A program made the position numbers and the translations under genes. Shown piece by piece: positions 49,861 through 59,875 of a stretch of 64,000 nucleotides of DNA. The notes under the pieces were generated by a model. The model had not been told where the DNA came from. It made no database searches and worked only from the letters and a program-made list of their open reading frames with translations. Origin of the DNA: Podocnemis expansa (lineage: Eukaryota; Chordata; Testudines; Podocnemididae); NCBI GenBank assembly GCA_007922195.1, contig ML682005.1, positions 41,098,531 to 41,162,530 of the forward strand, in the 5' to 3' direction. The stretch's first letter is position 1, and every line of letters begins with the position of its first letter.

Positions 49861-50029
49861 GAAAAGAAGGACGTTGGAGGACACGTGGGAGAAAATGTAG
49901 CATTCATGTCATATTCTTCTGGTTTTAGNNNNNNNNNNTGGAAAGGAGGACAGGAAAGTATGAAAAGAAGGACATTGGAGGACACGTGGGAGAAAATCTA
50001 GTATTCATGTCATATTCTTCTGTTTTTAG
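49861..50029. repeat. 68-bp direct repeats around a 10-N assembly gap
   Basis: 49861-49928 and 49962-50029 are identical except for about four bases. The gap (49929-49938) directly follows the first copy. This may be a true local duplication within the hAT-like element or an assembly artefact. Confidence 0.85.
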
Positions 50030-50285
50030 GGGGCTCTGGAACCCTTCTCCCTAAAAATAGGGTGTTCCAGCCAGCTTTAACCTTGTAAGTAAAAAGCCAG
50101 GCAAAATCATGTATTTTTAAAATGCCTGACAGATAGAGGACATGGAGGTACAAAGGAGGACATGTCCTCCTTTTGCCTGACATCTGGTAACACTACCCAG
50201 GTGCTGGCTTGGTTGGAGGGCAGCGTGGCCCCTAAAAGCGGGAAGTGGCTAAAGTCAGGGGTCAGAGAAAGAGCCAGAGATAGTT

Positions 50286-50476
50286 CCAAAAGGGCAGCTG
50301 TGTTAGTTTAGTAAAGCAACAAAAAGCAAGGAGTCTTGTGGCACTTCAAGACTAACAGATTTATTTATCACATGAGCTTTCGTGAGAGAAAGACGAAGTG
50401 GGATTTTCTCCCACGAAAGCTCATGCGATAAATAAATCTGTTAGTCTTGAAGTGCCATGAGACTCCTTGCTTTTTT
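50286..50476. repeat. Penelope-like inverted-dimer repeat, nearly perfect palindrome
   Basis: The left half (minus orientation) starts 'ttccaaaagggcagctgtgttag' and runs to about 50390. The right half (plus) runs from about 50391 to 'gagactccttgctttttt'. The words 'aaggagtcttgtggcacttcaagactaac' and 'gttagtcttgaagtgccatgagactcctt' are mirror copies. The right half lacks the terminal 'actagactaacac' part. A hAT-like element was inserted immediately to the right. Confidence 0.8.
50390..50428 (+). ncRNA. Hammerhead-like motif, partly intact
   Basis: AAGACGA (50390-50396, consensus CUGANGA with the first two bases changed), an extra A, stem II GTGGG (50398-50402) with CCCAC (50410-50414), GAAA (50415-50418), then GC-TCAT-GC (50419-50426). 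The expected U-H cleavage pair is GA here. A relic by sequence. Confidence 0.45.
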
Positions 50477-50485
50477 AGCCAAACC

Positions 50486-50934
50486 TAGGGCTACCAGATA
50501 ACAAAGCCTGGAAAGGAAGACAGGGAAGTACAAAAAGGAGGACATGGAGAAAATGTAGTATTAATGTAATAGTCTTCTGTTTTTAGGGGGCCCCGGAATG
50601 CTTCCCCCTAAAAATAGGGCGTTCTCGTGGTGTTCCAGCGTACTCTAACCCCTGTATGTAAAAAGCCAGACAAAATCATGTATTTTAAAATGCCTGCCAG
50701 CAGAGCCATAACACAGTGTTTTGCTGCTTAGGGAGCATCCCTTCCCATTAGCAGTCCTTAGAGCCAGTGCCACAAAGCCACCCTTTTAACAGAGTGGCTC
50801 TACTGAGCCGCTCCAGACCGCCCAGTGCTTTGCCCTGTCAGCCCTGCTGTAGTTACAGCTCTGCCTGCCAGACAGAGGACATGAAGGTAAAAAGGAGGAC
50901 ATGTCCTCCTTTTGCCTGACATCTGATAACCCTA
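50486..50934. mobile_element. hAT-like element with perfect 8-bp target duplication (TAGGGYTAYCAGAT family)
   Basis: The left end TAGGGCTACCAGAT and the inverted right end TAGGGTTATCAGAT are terminal repeats. gccaaacc flanks both sides exactly (50478-50485 and 50935-50942). Subterminal palindrome 'aggaggacatgtcctcct' is shared with the copies at 49724 and 51938. 449 bp, no transposase. Confidence 0.93.
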
Positions 50935-50942
50935 GCCAAACC

Positions 50943-51052
50943 AAAACCCAACAGTCAGATAGTCCCTCGTCTCCCCAGTTTTGGGGAAGTTTGGCAGCTG
51001 AGCTACATTTTGTGGTTGGTGCAAACCCATCTCTGTGGGATGTGCATATAGG
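50943..51052. other. Short spacer between two hAT-like elements
   Basis: About 100 bases with no recognised feature. Confidence 0.5.
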
Positions 51053-51396
51053 GAGGGGAAGGCAACCCTTGGCACGTGTGCCGACAGTGGCACGAGAGCC
51101 CATTCGGAGCAGCACACAGCACCCTCTGCAACGCCACAGAAATTGTGGTTCCTGCCACTGAAAGCCACTCCAGTACTCTCCCCAGGATTTGAAATTGGAG
51201 GCATGTAGGTGGAGGTAGGGGGTTTTGGGGATGTTCATTAATTTGGTGTAACACTGTTACTAGCTGACAACTGGGAGGGGGTGTTGGGAAATTTTCAGGC
51301 AATCGCCACTTTTATTTCTGTGGAGGGAGCCCCTGGCACTGGCTGACACTCGAGGAGGAGGGACCGGCACAAGAGTCGGCAAAGGTTGTTGACCCC
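51053..51396. mobile_element. hAT-like element with approximate target duplication
   Basis: The left 'gaggggaaggcaacccttggcacg' and the inverted right 'cggggtcaacaacctttgccgac' are terminal repeats of a known vertebrate type. Flanks catatagg (51045-51052) and ggtatagg (51397-51404) match at six of eight positions. Confidence 0.75.
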
Positions 51397-51770
51397 GGTA
51401 TAGGATTGCCAGAACACAAAAACTGACATCAGAAATCACAAAAGATTAAAACTAGTTGCTGAGCACTTCCATCTTTCTAATCACTCTATAAATGATGCGT
51501 TAATGACCCTGCTCAGGGATGTCAGTGGCACATCAAGACTTCGAAGAGAAACAGCTGAACTGGAATTAATATGCAAATTAGATTGTGTTAAAGCAGGATT
51601 AAATCATGACCATGGCTTCTTTTTCCATTACAGCAGGTAATTTGACTTCAGCCTTCCCAGGGTCTGAAACTTAACGACTGCTCTGATTTGCTGTTACTGT
51701 ATGACCTGATCCCATGTTTTACACTCCCTTACATTTATTTTTATTCCATTCTATAAGTTCCCCCACCTTC
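51397..51770. other. Flanking DNA, nothing recognised
   Basis: AT-rich, no supported feature. Confidence 0.5.
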
Positions 51771-51932
51771 AAAGCATCTGACTATGTGGGTTTTTCTCCC
51801 ACGAAAGCTCATGCAAAAAATAAATCTGTTAGTCTTTAAGTGCCACAGGACTCCTTGTTGTTGTTGGTTGTTTCTTTCTTTCTTTCTTTTTTTTTTTTTT
51901 TTCCTGAACTAGACTAACACAACAGCCCCTTT
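51771..51932 (+). repeat. Penelope-like repeat, single unit with best-kept hammerhead-like fold
   Basis: Order: ribozyme-like fold (51778-51816), 'aaataaatctgttagtctttaag', 'gccacaggactccttg', a TTTC/T microsatellite (about 51866-51901), 'tgaactagactaacacaacagcccctttgg'. This defines the family order used for the other copies. Confidence 0.8.
51778..51816 (+). ncRNA. Hammerhead-ribozyme-like motif (best copy in the window)
   Basis: CTGACTA (51778-51784; CUGANGA with one change at core position 8), one extra T, stem II GTGGG (51786-51790) and CCCAC (51798-51802) closed by a 7-base loop, GAAA (51803-51806), stem III GC (51807-51808) and GC (51813-51814) with loop TCAT. The next two bases are AA where the active ribozyme has U-H. 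The fold is clear; the changed core base and missing cleavage U predict loss of activity. Very short stem III is reported for hammerheads in Penelope-like elements. Confidence 0.5.
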
Positions 51933-51937
51933 GGAAA

Positions 51938-52201
51938 AAGGAGGACATGTCCTTTTTACCTTCACATCCTCCATCCAGCAGGCATTTTAAAAATATGTTA
52001 TTTTGTCTGGCTTTTTACTTACAGAGGTTAAAGTATGCTGGAACACTCCAGAACACCCTGTTTTTAGGGGAAAGCATTCCAGGGCCCCCTAAAAACAAAA
52101 TAATATTACATTAATATTACATTTTCTCCATCTGTCTTCCAATGTCCTTTTTTTCTTACTTCCCTCTCCTCCTTTCCATGCCTTGATATCTGGTAACCCT
52201 A
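51938..52201. mobile_element. Inverted, truncated copy of the TAGGGYTACCAGAT hAT-like family
   Basis: Reads as the reverse of 50486-50934: 'ggacatgtcctttttaccttc', 'catttt-aaaaatatgttattttgtctggc', 'ccctgtttttaggggaa', ending in gatatctggtaacccta at 52201. The other terminus is missing beside the Penelope-like repeat. Confidence 0.8.
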
Positions 52202-53307
52202 TATATGGACAAAAAAAGGCAAACCATACACAGGCAACACCTCCATGACAATTTAGCAGGCCAGGTAGAGACAAGATCTAGTTGCAGGTCGCATAACAAT
52301 CTTCAGTAACACCACTCCTAAAGTCTTGATCCTGCAAATGTTTACTTTTGTGCTCAAGACTACTGTCATAAATATTTCAACTGAATTCAGCTGAAAATTC
52401 AGTGGAACCTCTAGCCGTAGTAAATTTAAGCAGATGTGTAAAGTGTTTGCAAGTTTAGGATGGATGTGTTCAAAAGTCACAAATAAGGCACCAAAAAATC
52501 ACAATTGACTTTTTTTTTTAATTACCCCCTGCTGGTTTTGGAGCCTCTTAGGTTCACATTTTCAAGCTTTTCCACTATAAGGATTAAAATATTCTTGATT
52601 TCAAAGTGAAAGTAATAGTCTCATTGCATGACTTGAGGAACTGGTGAAAACCCAGGAACCAAATATCATGAAACGCAGGATAAAAATCACAAGAATGAGC
52701 AATGCTTTAAAAATAAGAGGAAAGTAATGATAATTTTTCTTAACATTAAAAAAAAAATTACTCCAGACTGTAAAGTCTGTAGTATTTGCTTATCAACCCA
52801 TATTTTTCCTATAAACTGTTGTTGGGAGGGGGCACCAAACAAAAACCAAAACAAATACGCCAACAAACCGATAGCAACCACAAAACCTCCACAGAACAAG
52901 AGAAACTGTTTGATTTTATAGAGGAAATAGTTAAAAAGACTGTACACAAAGTACTGAAAACTCGGTAAACAAATAGAAAAAATTTGTTTCTTTCTCTTAT
53001 AGAATTTTAGGCCCCAATCCTGTATCTATATATGCATACGTTTAACTTTGCACACTGTGAGCAGTCCCAATACCTTCAACAGAAGTATTCACAATTCCTA
53101 GTTAAGCACATTTATACACCTTTACAGGACTTTTGCACGCTTGCAGAGTCCCATGAGGCATGTCTACACAAACAAGTGGCAACCTGCAGTGAGTCTCAGA
53201 GCCAGGTCAACAGACTTGGACTTGTGGGCCTTATGCACCCCACCCTAAGCTCAAGAGCCAGAACTCCAGCCAAGCAGGAATGCTGCCACAGGCTCTGCAA
53301 GCATACT
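52202..53307. other. Upstream flank, nothing recognised
   Basis: AT-rich DNA. 52490-52700 has the flavour of an old turtle repeat ('aaaaatcacaagaatgag') but cannot be assigned. Confidence 0.45.
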
Positions 53308-53315
53308 CATTAAAC

Positions 53316-53503
53316 CTGGGGTCTCAAACACAAGGCCTGTGGGCCACATGCGGCCCCTAAAGCTATTTCCTGCAGCCTGCAATAACACTGTTGTTACTGA
53401 TATTTGCAATATCATTGTATGAAAAGGTTTCAGTGGTGCAGCCCTCAGGGTAATGTACTAGTCCTCATGTGGCCCTCGTGGTGATTTGAGCTTGAGACCC
53501 CTG
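53316..53503. mobile_element. Short hAT-like element with perfect 8-bp target duplication
   Basis: The left CTGGGGTCTCAAAC and the inverted right CAGGGGTCTCAAGC are termini. cattaaac is exact at 53308-53315 and 53504-53511. Same family as 35340-35525. Confidence 0.93.
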
Positions 53504-53794
53504 CATTAAACTCTAAGACCCTGATCCTACAAGGTGTTAAGTGGGTGCACAGGGGGTGGACCACAAGGAACTCTTTGCAACATCAGGGCTAGTGTTGTAC
53601 GATGCTTTGTGATCTTTTAGGGGGAAAAAAATCGTTATATAGAAGTAAGATTATCATGATTTAGAGTTTGAAAACAAAGTTTAGAGGGTGAGATTTTCCT
53701 GACTTCCTCCTACAAATCAATGCTTATTGGTCTATCTAGCTATCCTGTCACTAGTCATTACTAATTCTTAGAATTATGCATATTACAATAATGC

Positions 53795-53900
53795 CTAGGA
53801 GACTCCATCATGGACCAGAACCCCATAGTGTTAGGCACTGTACAAATGCAGGTCAAAAGCACTCCATGCCACAGTAAGCTTACAGTCTAAAAAAGCCCTC
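53795..53900 (-). repeat. L3/CR1-like ancient tail, minus strand
   Basis: 'ccagaaccccatagtgttaggcactgtacaaa' then 'agcttacagtctaa' is the reverse order of the tail at 36750. Confidence 0.7.
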
Positions 53901-54005
53901 CGAACTTGCTCGTTCCATCTACTTTGATGGAAACATAAAATGCCAGCCAATTAGTAGGAATGGAATGTTTCTTTTTACTCTGAGTTATGCAGAAAATTGA
54001 AGATC

Positions 54006-54441
54006 CAGGATAGTGCTTCACCCTCTAGGTGGCTCTTGGGGTGCCATTTACTCAACGGCAGCCACGGCACTGCAGCAGGGGTGGAGCGGCTGGCTCAAAA
54101 ACTGGACCCCCCCCAACTCTCACCCTTCCCCAAACCAGTCACTCTCCCCCAAGGGCAGAGTAGGCTGGCCCATGGGGTGGGCTCTGCTCTCTCGCTCCGC
54201 CTCTGGGCCAGCCCGCCCTGCCCCTAGGAGGAACAGCTGGCCCAGAGGTGGGGCAAGAGAGCGAAAACCCACTTCTGGGCTGGTCTGCTCCGCCCCTAGG
54301 CTGGCTGCTCCCCGCCCTGGGGGCAGGGCGAGCTGGCTAGGAGCAGAAGCTGGGTTCTGCCCCCTGCCGCCCTCCCCCATTCTGGGGGGGTGCAAAATCA
54401 AAAGCTGACTGGGGGCGCTAAAGGCCCTTGATCTGGTCCTG
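54006..54441. mobile_element. GC-rich hAT-like element (CAGGRCC ends)
   Basis: The left CAGGATAGTGCTTCACC and the inverted right CAGGACCAGATCAAGGGCC are related termini. The right part ('gggggtgcaaaatcaaaagctgactgggggcgc') matches the right part of 59568-59875. Flanks do not match. The long frames inside are compositional. Confidence 0.65.
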
Positions 54442-54749
54442 TCTGCTTCAGAGTCATACCTAAAATGTCAATATGAGGAAAGTTAGCTGAGAGTAATAAA
54501 ATATATTTTCAAAATTAAGTTATGTGGAACAGATTGTCCACTGTCTTGTGCCTTTATAGTTATTCATGCCTGTGTAAAGTGAGTGTAATATATCACCAGA
54601 TCTGGATGGTAACATTTTACACACACTTTACAATTATTTTACAAAGGTGTAAATAACTATATAAAGGGCAAGGAAGAAGAGAATCGGACCTCATGTTCTT
54701 CGTGGATTTTAGGAGCAAGGAGGAAATTGGCCAAACTGAACCAAGCAGA
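54442..54749. other. Upstream flank, nothing recognised
   Basis: AT-rich; no supported feature. Confidence 0.5.
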
Positions 54750-54930
54750 AACAAAAGCCTTCATTCATTGTTACTGGAAAAATGTGTGAAAGAAATTTCT
54801 TCTTTGAGCACTGCTTGGATACATTCAGTAATAGGTGTATCTGTGACACAGCACACGGTTGGTCAGAAACTTATTGCCCTAGCCTGTCAGAAGAAGGCTG
54901 GTGGCCACCCTACCCCATGCCACATCATGG

Positions 54931-54940
54931 CTATATATGT
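54931..54940 (+). promoter_or_regulatory. TATA-like box in DIRS-like leader, copy A
   Basis: 'ctatatatgt', about 220 bases before the gag ATG. Its counterpart in copy B is 'gatatatagg' at 60904-60913, at a similar distance from the gag start. Followed in both by 'tggcccc/ggccctgcccc'. Confidence 0.5.
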
Positions 54941-55158
54941 GCGTGCTGCCTGGCCCCTCCTCAGGTCCATTTTGTCTACCCCAGTGACGGTTCGTAGAAC
55001 AGCCCGCTCCTTGCGATTGTGAAAGCAGCCTGTCTCCTTCATTTATGAGCCAGGAACTCAACTGGGAACACCTCTTTGTGGACGTCATTCCATGGAAGAG
55101 TGCTTCCTCTTCTGAGTGCCTGTCGGAGCAGCAACACCACTCTCCTCTGCTGCCTGCC

Positions 55159-56817
55159 ATGCCAGGGTTTAAACCTTGCGCTGCCTGTGGCAAGGCCTTC
55201 CTGCAGGACAGCCCCCACGCAAAGTGCCTTCGGTGCCTGGGCGAAGCCCACTTGGTCACCTCATGCTCCACCTGTCTGTCCTTCAAAGCTAGGACAATAA
55301 GAGACAGGGAGCAAAGGCGCCGTGTGCTGGCCTCAGGGCAGGCGCGACAGCCCACCTGCGAGGCTCCAGCATCTCCTCTGGCACTGCGTGCCTCTTTGGC
55401 ACTGGAGTCTTCCTGGCACCACTCACCGCAGGGCCACAGAAAGGCAGACTCAGTACCTGTCCTGGTACCGTGCAGTTGCCACCAGTCCAGGTCCCCCTCT
55501 CATCAGCAGAGGACCGTGAGGAGTCAGTGCTGCTCTCTGCTACACCAGAGGCATTCGAGGCAGCAAAGGCGCTCCTCTTATTGCTGACACCACCCTCCCT
55601 GGTACCCCCCAATAGAAGTGGTAAACCAGCCTTTGCCTCCAGGCCCTGGCACCACAAAGGGCACTGAACACCTTCTCTGGTCTCGGTCCTGAGTTCCCTG
55701 GCACTGGAGCCCCCTAGCCAGAGCCCTGGTACCATTGAGCTTTCTCCTTGGCACCATATCACCTTTCCATCTCTGACACTGTCATCACGGTCCTGAGCGG
55801 CCTCCTCTCCTTCGAGTCAGGAGGAGGGTCCCTCAAGGGGGTCTAAACGGCCCCATCCTAGGCTCTTGGCATTGGCACCGTTTAGGTACCAACTCCATGA
55901 ATGGTCCCTGCTGGAGACCGTGTCAAGCCCTCACAATGATGCGGAGCTCCCAGCGGCACCAGCCAGAACTTTAAACCCCATGCCACGTTCGTACATGGGA
56001 AATCTCACGGTGCACTTTGACCTTCTGTGCCATGTTGCTGCCCATACAGGGATGGAGGTTCAATCCCCTAAAGGGCCTGCCAACACACTGTTCGGGCCAG
56101 TGATCTTGTCTGGTAATCCAGTCATGGTCCCACTCCACCCTAGTGTGTGAGACCTTGCGTTGTCACGATGGTGAAGCCCGGGCTCTATTCCCCCAGTGTC
56201 CAATATGACAGGCCTAAAATATCAGGTCCCGGGGACACAGTTCCCCTCTCTTATCCACCACCTGGTACCGTCTTGGCGTGTGGTGGAGGTGGCCTTAGGC
56301 CCAGGCCAAATTCCCTATGATTCCCTCCCAGTGTTGAGAGACACAAGAGAGGTAGACCTCCTAGGGCAGAAAGTATATTCCTCCTCCACCTTCATGTTAC
56401 ATGTGGCTAACAACCAAGCCCTCATGGGCAGATATATGATTGATGTGTGGGAGTCAATGAACAGATTTAGACATCTAGTCCTATAGGATGCTAGGGAGGA
56501 TTACGACGTCTTCCTAGAAGAAGGCAGGATAGCCTCCCAGGACCTTCTCCTTTTGGCTTGGGACACAATAGACATGGCCTCCCATACAATGGCCTCAGCC
56601 ATGACCCTCCGCTGCATGGCATGGCTTAGGGAGATGGGGATATGGGAGATGGATCCCCAGCCTCCCAACAGGCAATCTTTGACCTCCCCTTCAACGGGGA
56701 GGACCTTTGCCTGGCAGAGACCGAGGCCATTATCACTAGTGCCCAGGATCCCTGGGGGGAACTCAAATACCTGGGCCTCCTCCCCTCAGGGGTCCCTGAA
56801 ACCCCTCCTTCCAAATA
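55159..56817 (+). pseudogene. DIRS-like gag (ORF1), copy A, frameshifted
   Basis: Begins MPGFKPCAACGKAF with a zinc-binding pattern C-x2-C ... H-x2-C-x2-C-x4-H (last part HAKCLRCLGEAH), as in vertebrate DIRS-like ORF1. After a low-complexity Ser/Gln-rich stretch with several frame breaks, the conserved gag block appears at about 56340-56620 (LGQKVYSSSTFMLHVANNQALMGRY, then ASHTMASAM). It continues in another frame to a stop near 56817 ('DLPFNGEDL'-like region). The protein would form the element's RNA-binding particle component. Multiple frameshifts and stops mean it is not functional. Confidence 0.8.
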
Positions 56818-58500
56818 GGAGTCGTATGCTGTCTTGATTCGTCCTTTTCGGTGAAATGGCCGAGTCCTGGTATTTTAACTCCTCCGGCCTGGGTCCATTC
56901 TTGGTCAGGAGAGTTTCTCCTGTCCGGGGCCATGCCCCCTGCCACTCTCCGTGCGGAGGCACTTCCCTAGAGGTTGCGACCTCTTGTCCTGGCTGTTGAT
57001 CTTTGGTCTCCCCTGTAGACAGGGACTGCTTACTAGACCGGTCCCAACACACTCCCTCCTGTTAACTGGAGTAATGGGTGTAAAACATACACCCAAAGTT
57101 CCTCTCCTAGGGGCACCATCTGTGAATTCCTATTTGGTCTTTCCCCCGTTGGGGAGGGAGACCCCCCTTCTTTTCTTTCATTGCCACATTCAACGATTCT
57201 CTACTCCCCTTGGGCACACAGGACAGAGGTCAGGATAACCCCCATAAGTTTTGGGGGAACAGCATTATTCCCTGCTGTAGAAGTCAGGGACACTTCCTCT
57301 GGTGTCCCTCTTGTGACTCAGCCAAACACCTGTTTGCTTAGCCTTTTAGGGTCACACCCCACAATCCCATGTGCCCCAACCCCATAGATCCAGAATAGTC
57401 TTGTCCCTATTTGGGCTCAGGACCCGCACGCCTTCCTACCATTTATGAAGGCACCCTCCCTTCCTGCCTTTGGTCCCATGGAACTTCGGTGACCTACTAT
57501 ATGACACAATCCAGAACCCCTCCTGTCCAGCAGTTGCCCTCCAGGTCTCGGGCCCTATCCCTTACCGTTTCCAAACGGCCCACCCTCTGGGGTTTCTGGA
57601 AAGGGTATCCCACTGTCACCCAGCCGTGGCGCTAGTGCCCATCCACGGCATTGGGCATTTAGAAACTGATATCTTAAACCTGACCTCTTGCACCAGGACC
57701 AGAGACCATTGGGGTTGTTACCTCCGTCTCCCTGGTCTCAACCCAGGGTAGCCTATCTCCACCTCAGGGAGAACACGCCTGGGGGTACCTCTTCACAATA
57801 GAGCCTCCGGGCTGAACCCCAGGCTTTTCCCTTCTCAAATTAAAAGGGGATCTCTTGTTGCTAGCAGAAAGGGCCCTACTCCCCTAGTAATTTAGCCACC
57901 CAGAGGCCCGTTACAAATGTTCTTTGTAAATACTACCTTAAGTGGCTATGATGCCTGCACACCAGGCGGGTATCTTCCAGTAGATGACCCATAGTTATAG
58001 TACCCTACAGACCAGCCACCCTCCTTCCCCTCAGGTGGGGTGAAGTTTCTGCCCAACTCAGGCTGTTGAGCCTCGATGCTCACCCTCAGGCTGGTGATAA
58101 TACTCAGTTAGAACAGTGGCCTAGATGGGACTCTCCTGCTCCTCTTCGGGAGCTTCCTTACCAACAGGTGTCCCCCATCGAAGCATCCGTCCTCTTGACA
58201 CAGGCATATGGCAATTATTCTTCCCAGTAATTCCTACAAGTTAAGCAAGGGCCTTTTTAAATAGGGCTCTACCTTCCTAGTCTTTCCTCAGCAGGGTTAA
58301 CCCTTAACACGCACATGTTTTGGTGCCAGGCAGCCACAACAAGGATGGTGGGAACATGTGCCAGCCCTTCCCCCAAATCGAGTGGTGACCTCAGTTCTGG
58401 GCAAACCAGATGACCCTCATCATTGGTCATCTATCACTCCCTCAAAAAAAATAAATAAATAAAAGGGAGAAGAAGCGGAGAGAGAAATCGGTCAAAAGGG
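56818..58500. other. Unrecognised 1.7-kb segment between DIRS-like gag copies
   Basis: Moderately GC-rich with no homology that I recognise. On the plus strand it ends in 'aaaaaaaataaataaataaaa' (about 58445-58465), like a retrotransposed tail. On the minus strand it has 'gggttaaccctgctgagg' and a TATA-like 'tatttaaaaaggccc' (about 58247-58262), like an LTR promoter. Open frames (for example 57470-57751) resemble nothing known to me. It could be an LTR element or another insertion in copy A. Confidence 0.3.
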
Positions 58501-58579
58501 GTAATCAGAGCTATGCCTCGTCAGAGTGACACACCCTAGGCCCACTTAGCCTGAGGGAGTCTTTCCCCTCCCGCCCTTT

Positions 58580-59060
58580 ACATTCTTGAAATCTCCCTCT
58601 CTCCCCTCCCCCTTGCGTCCCTGGCATTGGGAGTCTCAGATGCTATCCATTTTAAAGTTGGGTGTGCCTCTGTTGGGCAGGCAGCTCTTTGGCCTCCGTA
58701 GCAGGAGTGCTGCAAATACAGGAAGTAGTGCTGAGGCTTTGAGCCATGGAGAAGGGTTTCTCCTCCGTGGTCAAGTTCCCTCCTTTCGATACCTTTGGCA
58801 AACTGTTGATTACCAGGCATCGGTTGCCAGATACTTTCCCTTGCTTTGGTGTAAGGCCTTGGAATGCTTAACAGCCCCCTTCCACGAGAACATCAGGAAG
58901 GTTACGATGTCTTTTCTGAAGACATCTTGACCTTAGGTGATACCTTAATAGTGCTGTCATTGGCCCTGGACATGGTCGGTCGTGCCTCCCCTACAACCAG
59001 GATGAGCAATCTTCTCTCTCAGGGCATTATAAGTGGCCCATGTAGGCATCGCACCCTACT
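58580..59060 (+). pseudogene. DIRS-like gag fragment, copy A2
   Basis: Pieces in different frames match the conserved gag block: 'ARYFPLLW' with 'FHENI' (about 58830-58900), 'EGYDVFSED' (about 58900-58925) and 'LALDMVGRASPTT' (about 58960-59000). This overlaps, by homology, the block at 56340-56600 in copy A, so it is a further copy or an internal duplication. Confidence 0.6.
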
Positions 59061-59567
59061 CAGCAAAACTCCCTGCCCTGTACTGCCATCATCCCTTTGG
59101 TCCAACTAAAAAAAGAGTGGGGTTTTCCCCCTCTGTTTCTTTTTCCCTCTTCCTCGCATTCTGCAGTATTCGGTACCCATACATAGTAGAGGGATAGCTC
59201 TGAGGTCCACTACCCTTTTTCCTGTAAGCTTCACACTCCAGCTGACACAAGTGCCAGGATTCTGGACTTCTCTTCCTCAGCTGTTTCTTAATACAAGCTG
59301 CTCAGATCCTTAGACTTAGTTGCATCCTCGGTTACAGCCTTATATGGACCTCCATTGGAAGTCTCACACTAAGCGATGTTAGCCCTTGCTGCTTTTCGCG
59401 GATCAGCAGGCTCTCCACCGCAGCAGGACTCGCACTTTATTGGTCCTTGCTTGGAAGCTGAATCTTAGCAACAATTTACCTTGATTGAAGAGTCTCAGTG
59501 TTGAAGCCCTTTTCCTCAAAACCCCAAGTACGGAGTTCTTCCTAGTAGGCCGTTTATTCTCCACTGG
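59061..59567. other. Probable DIRS-like 3' region, unassigned
   Basis: No clear domain can be read. By position it lies between the A2 gag and the terminal-repeat arm at 60066, but I cannot show reverse transcriptase or recombinase motifs. Confidence 0.35.
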
Positions 59568-59875
59568 CAGGGCCGGCTCAACTGTGAGGCAAAAGACAGA
59601 CATGGCTTCAGGTGACAGTTCTTAGGGGCACCTAGCCCCCCGAAGATCAGGCTGGCTCCTGCCTCTTCAACTCTTTCCTAGCAGCTCAGGCACTGTTAGT
59701 CAACCTGTGGCTTAAGTCATGTAGGCAGAGTGCACTTTAAATCTCTCTGCAGGCAGCCACTGGAAATTTATACACTTTGGAAAACCTTTTTCAACCTCCA
59801 TGAATGAGATATTGGGGGGGGGGGGCGCCAAATCAAAATGTGGCTTGGGGTGGCACAACCCTTGAGCCAGCCCTG
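59568..59875. mobile_element. hAT-like element (CAGGGCC ends) nested in the DIRS-like cluster
   Basis: The left CAGGGCCGGCTCAAC and the inverted right CAGGGCTGGCTCAAGGG are terminal repeats. Flanks tccactgg (59560-59567) and cccattga (59876-59883) match at five of eight positions. A G-run (about 59814-59825) precedes 'cgccaaatcaaaatgtggc'. Confidence 0.75.

Larger units (their letters stand above)
49724..50200. mobile_element. hAT-like element (TAGGGYTACCAGAT family), interrupted copy at the CpG island edge
   Basis: Left end tggggtctccccgatagcaaagcctggg aligns with the intact family member at 50486. The right end is catctggtaacactacccag. Flanking gcgctggc (49716-49723) and gtgctggc (50201-50208) match at seven of eight positions. 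A Penelope-like tail (49770-49858) and the assembly gap lie inside it. Confidence 0.7.
54750..56817 (+). mobile_element. DIRS-like element copy A: terminal-repeat remnant, leader and gag
   Basis: The start (about 54757-54830: 'cattcattgttactgg', 'tttcttctttgagcactgcttgg') corresponds to the terminal repeat of copy B (60706-60800). The leader then matches copy B ('cttattgccctagcctgtc') down to a TATA-like word. Gag follows. At 56817 homology to the element stops and unrelated DNA begins, so the reverse transcriptase and recombinase of this copy are missing. Confidence 0.8.

Noticed and set aside
51860..51903. TTTC/T-rich tract as a regulatory element
   Set aside because: It is the expanded poly-T/TTTC part of the Penelope-like repeat.
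54013..54408. 131-codon frame with Pro/Arg/Gly-rich product
   Set aside because: Inside a GC-rich non-autonomous hAT-like element.
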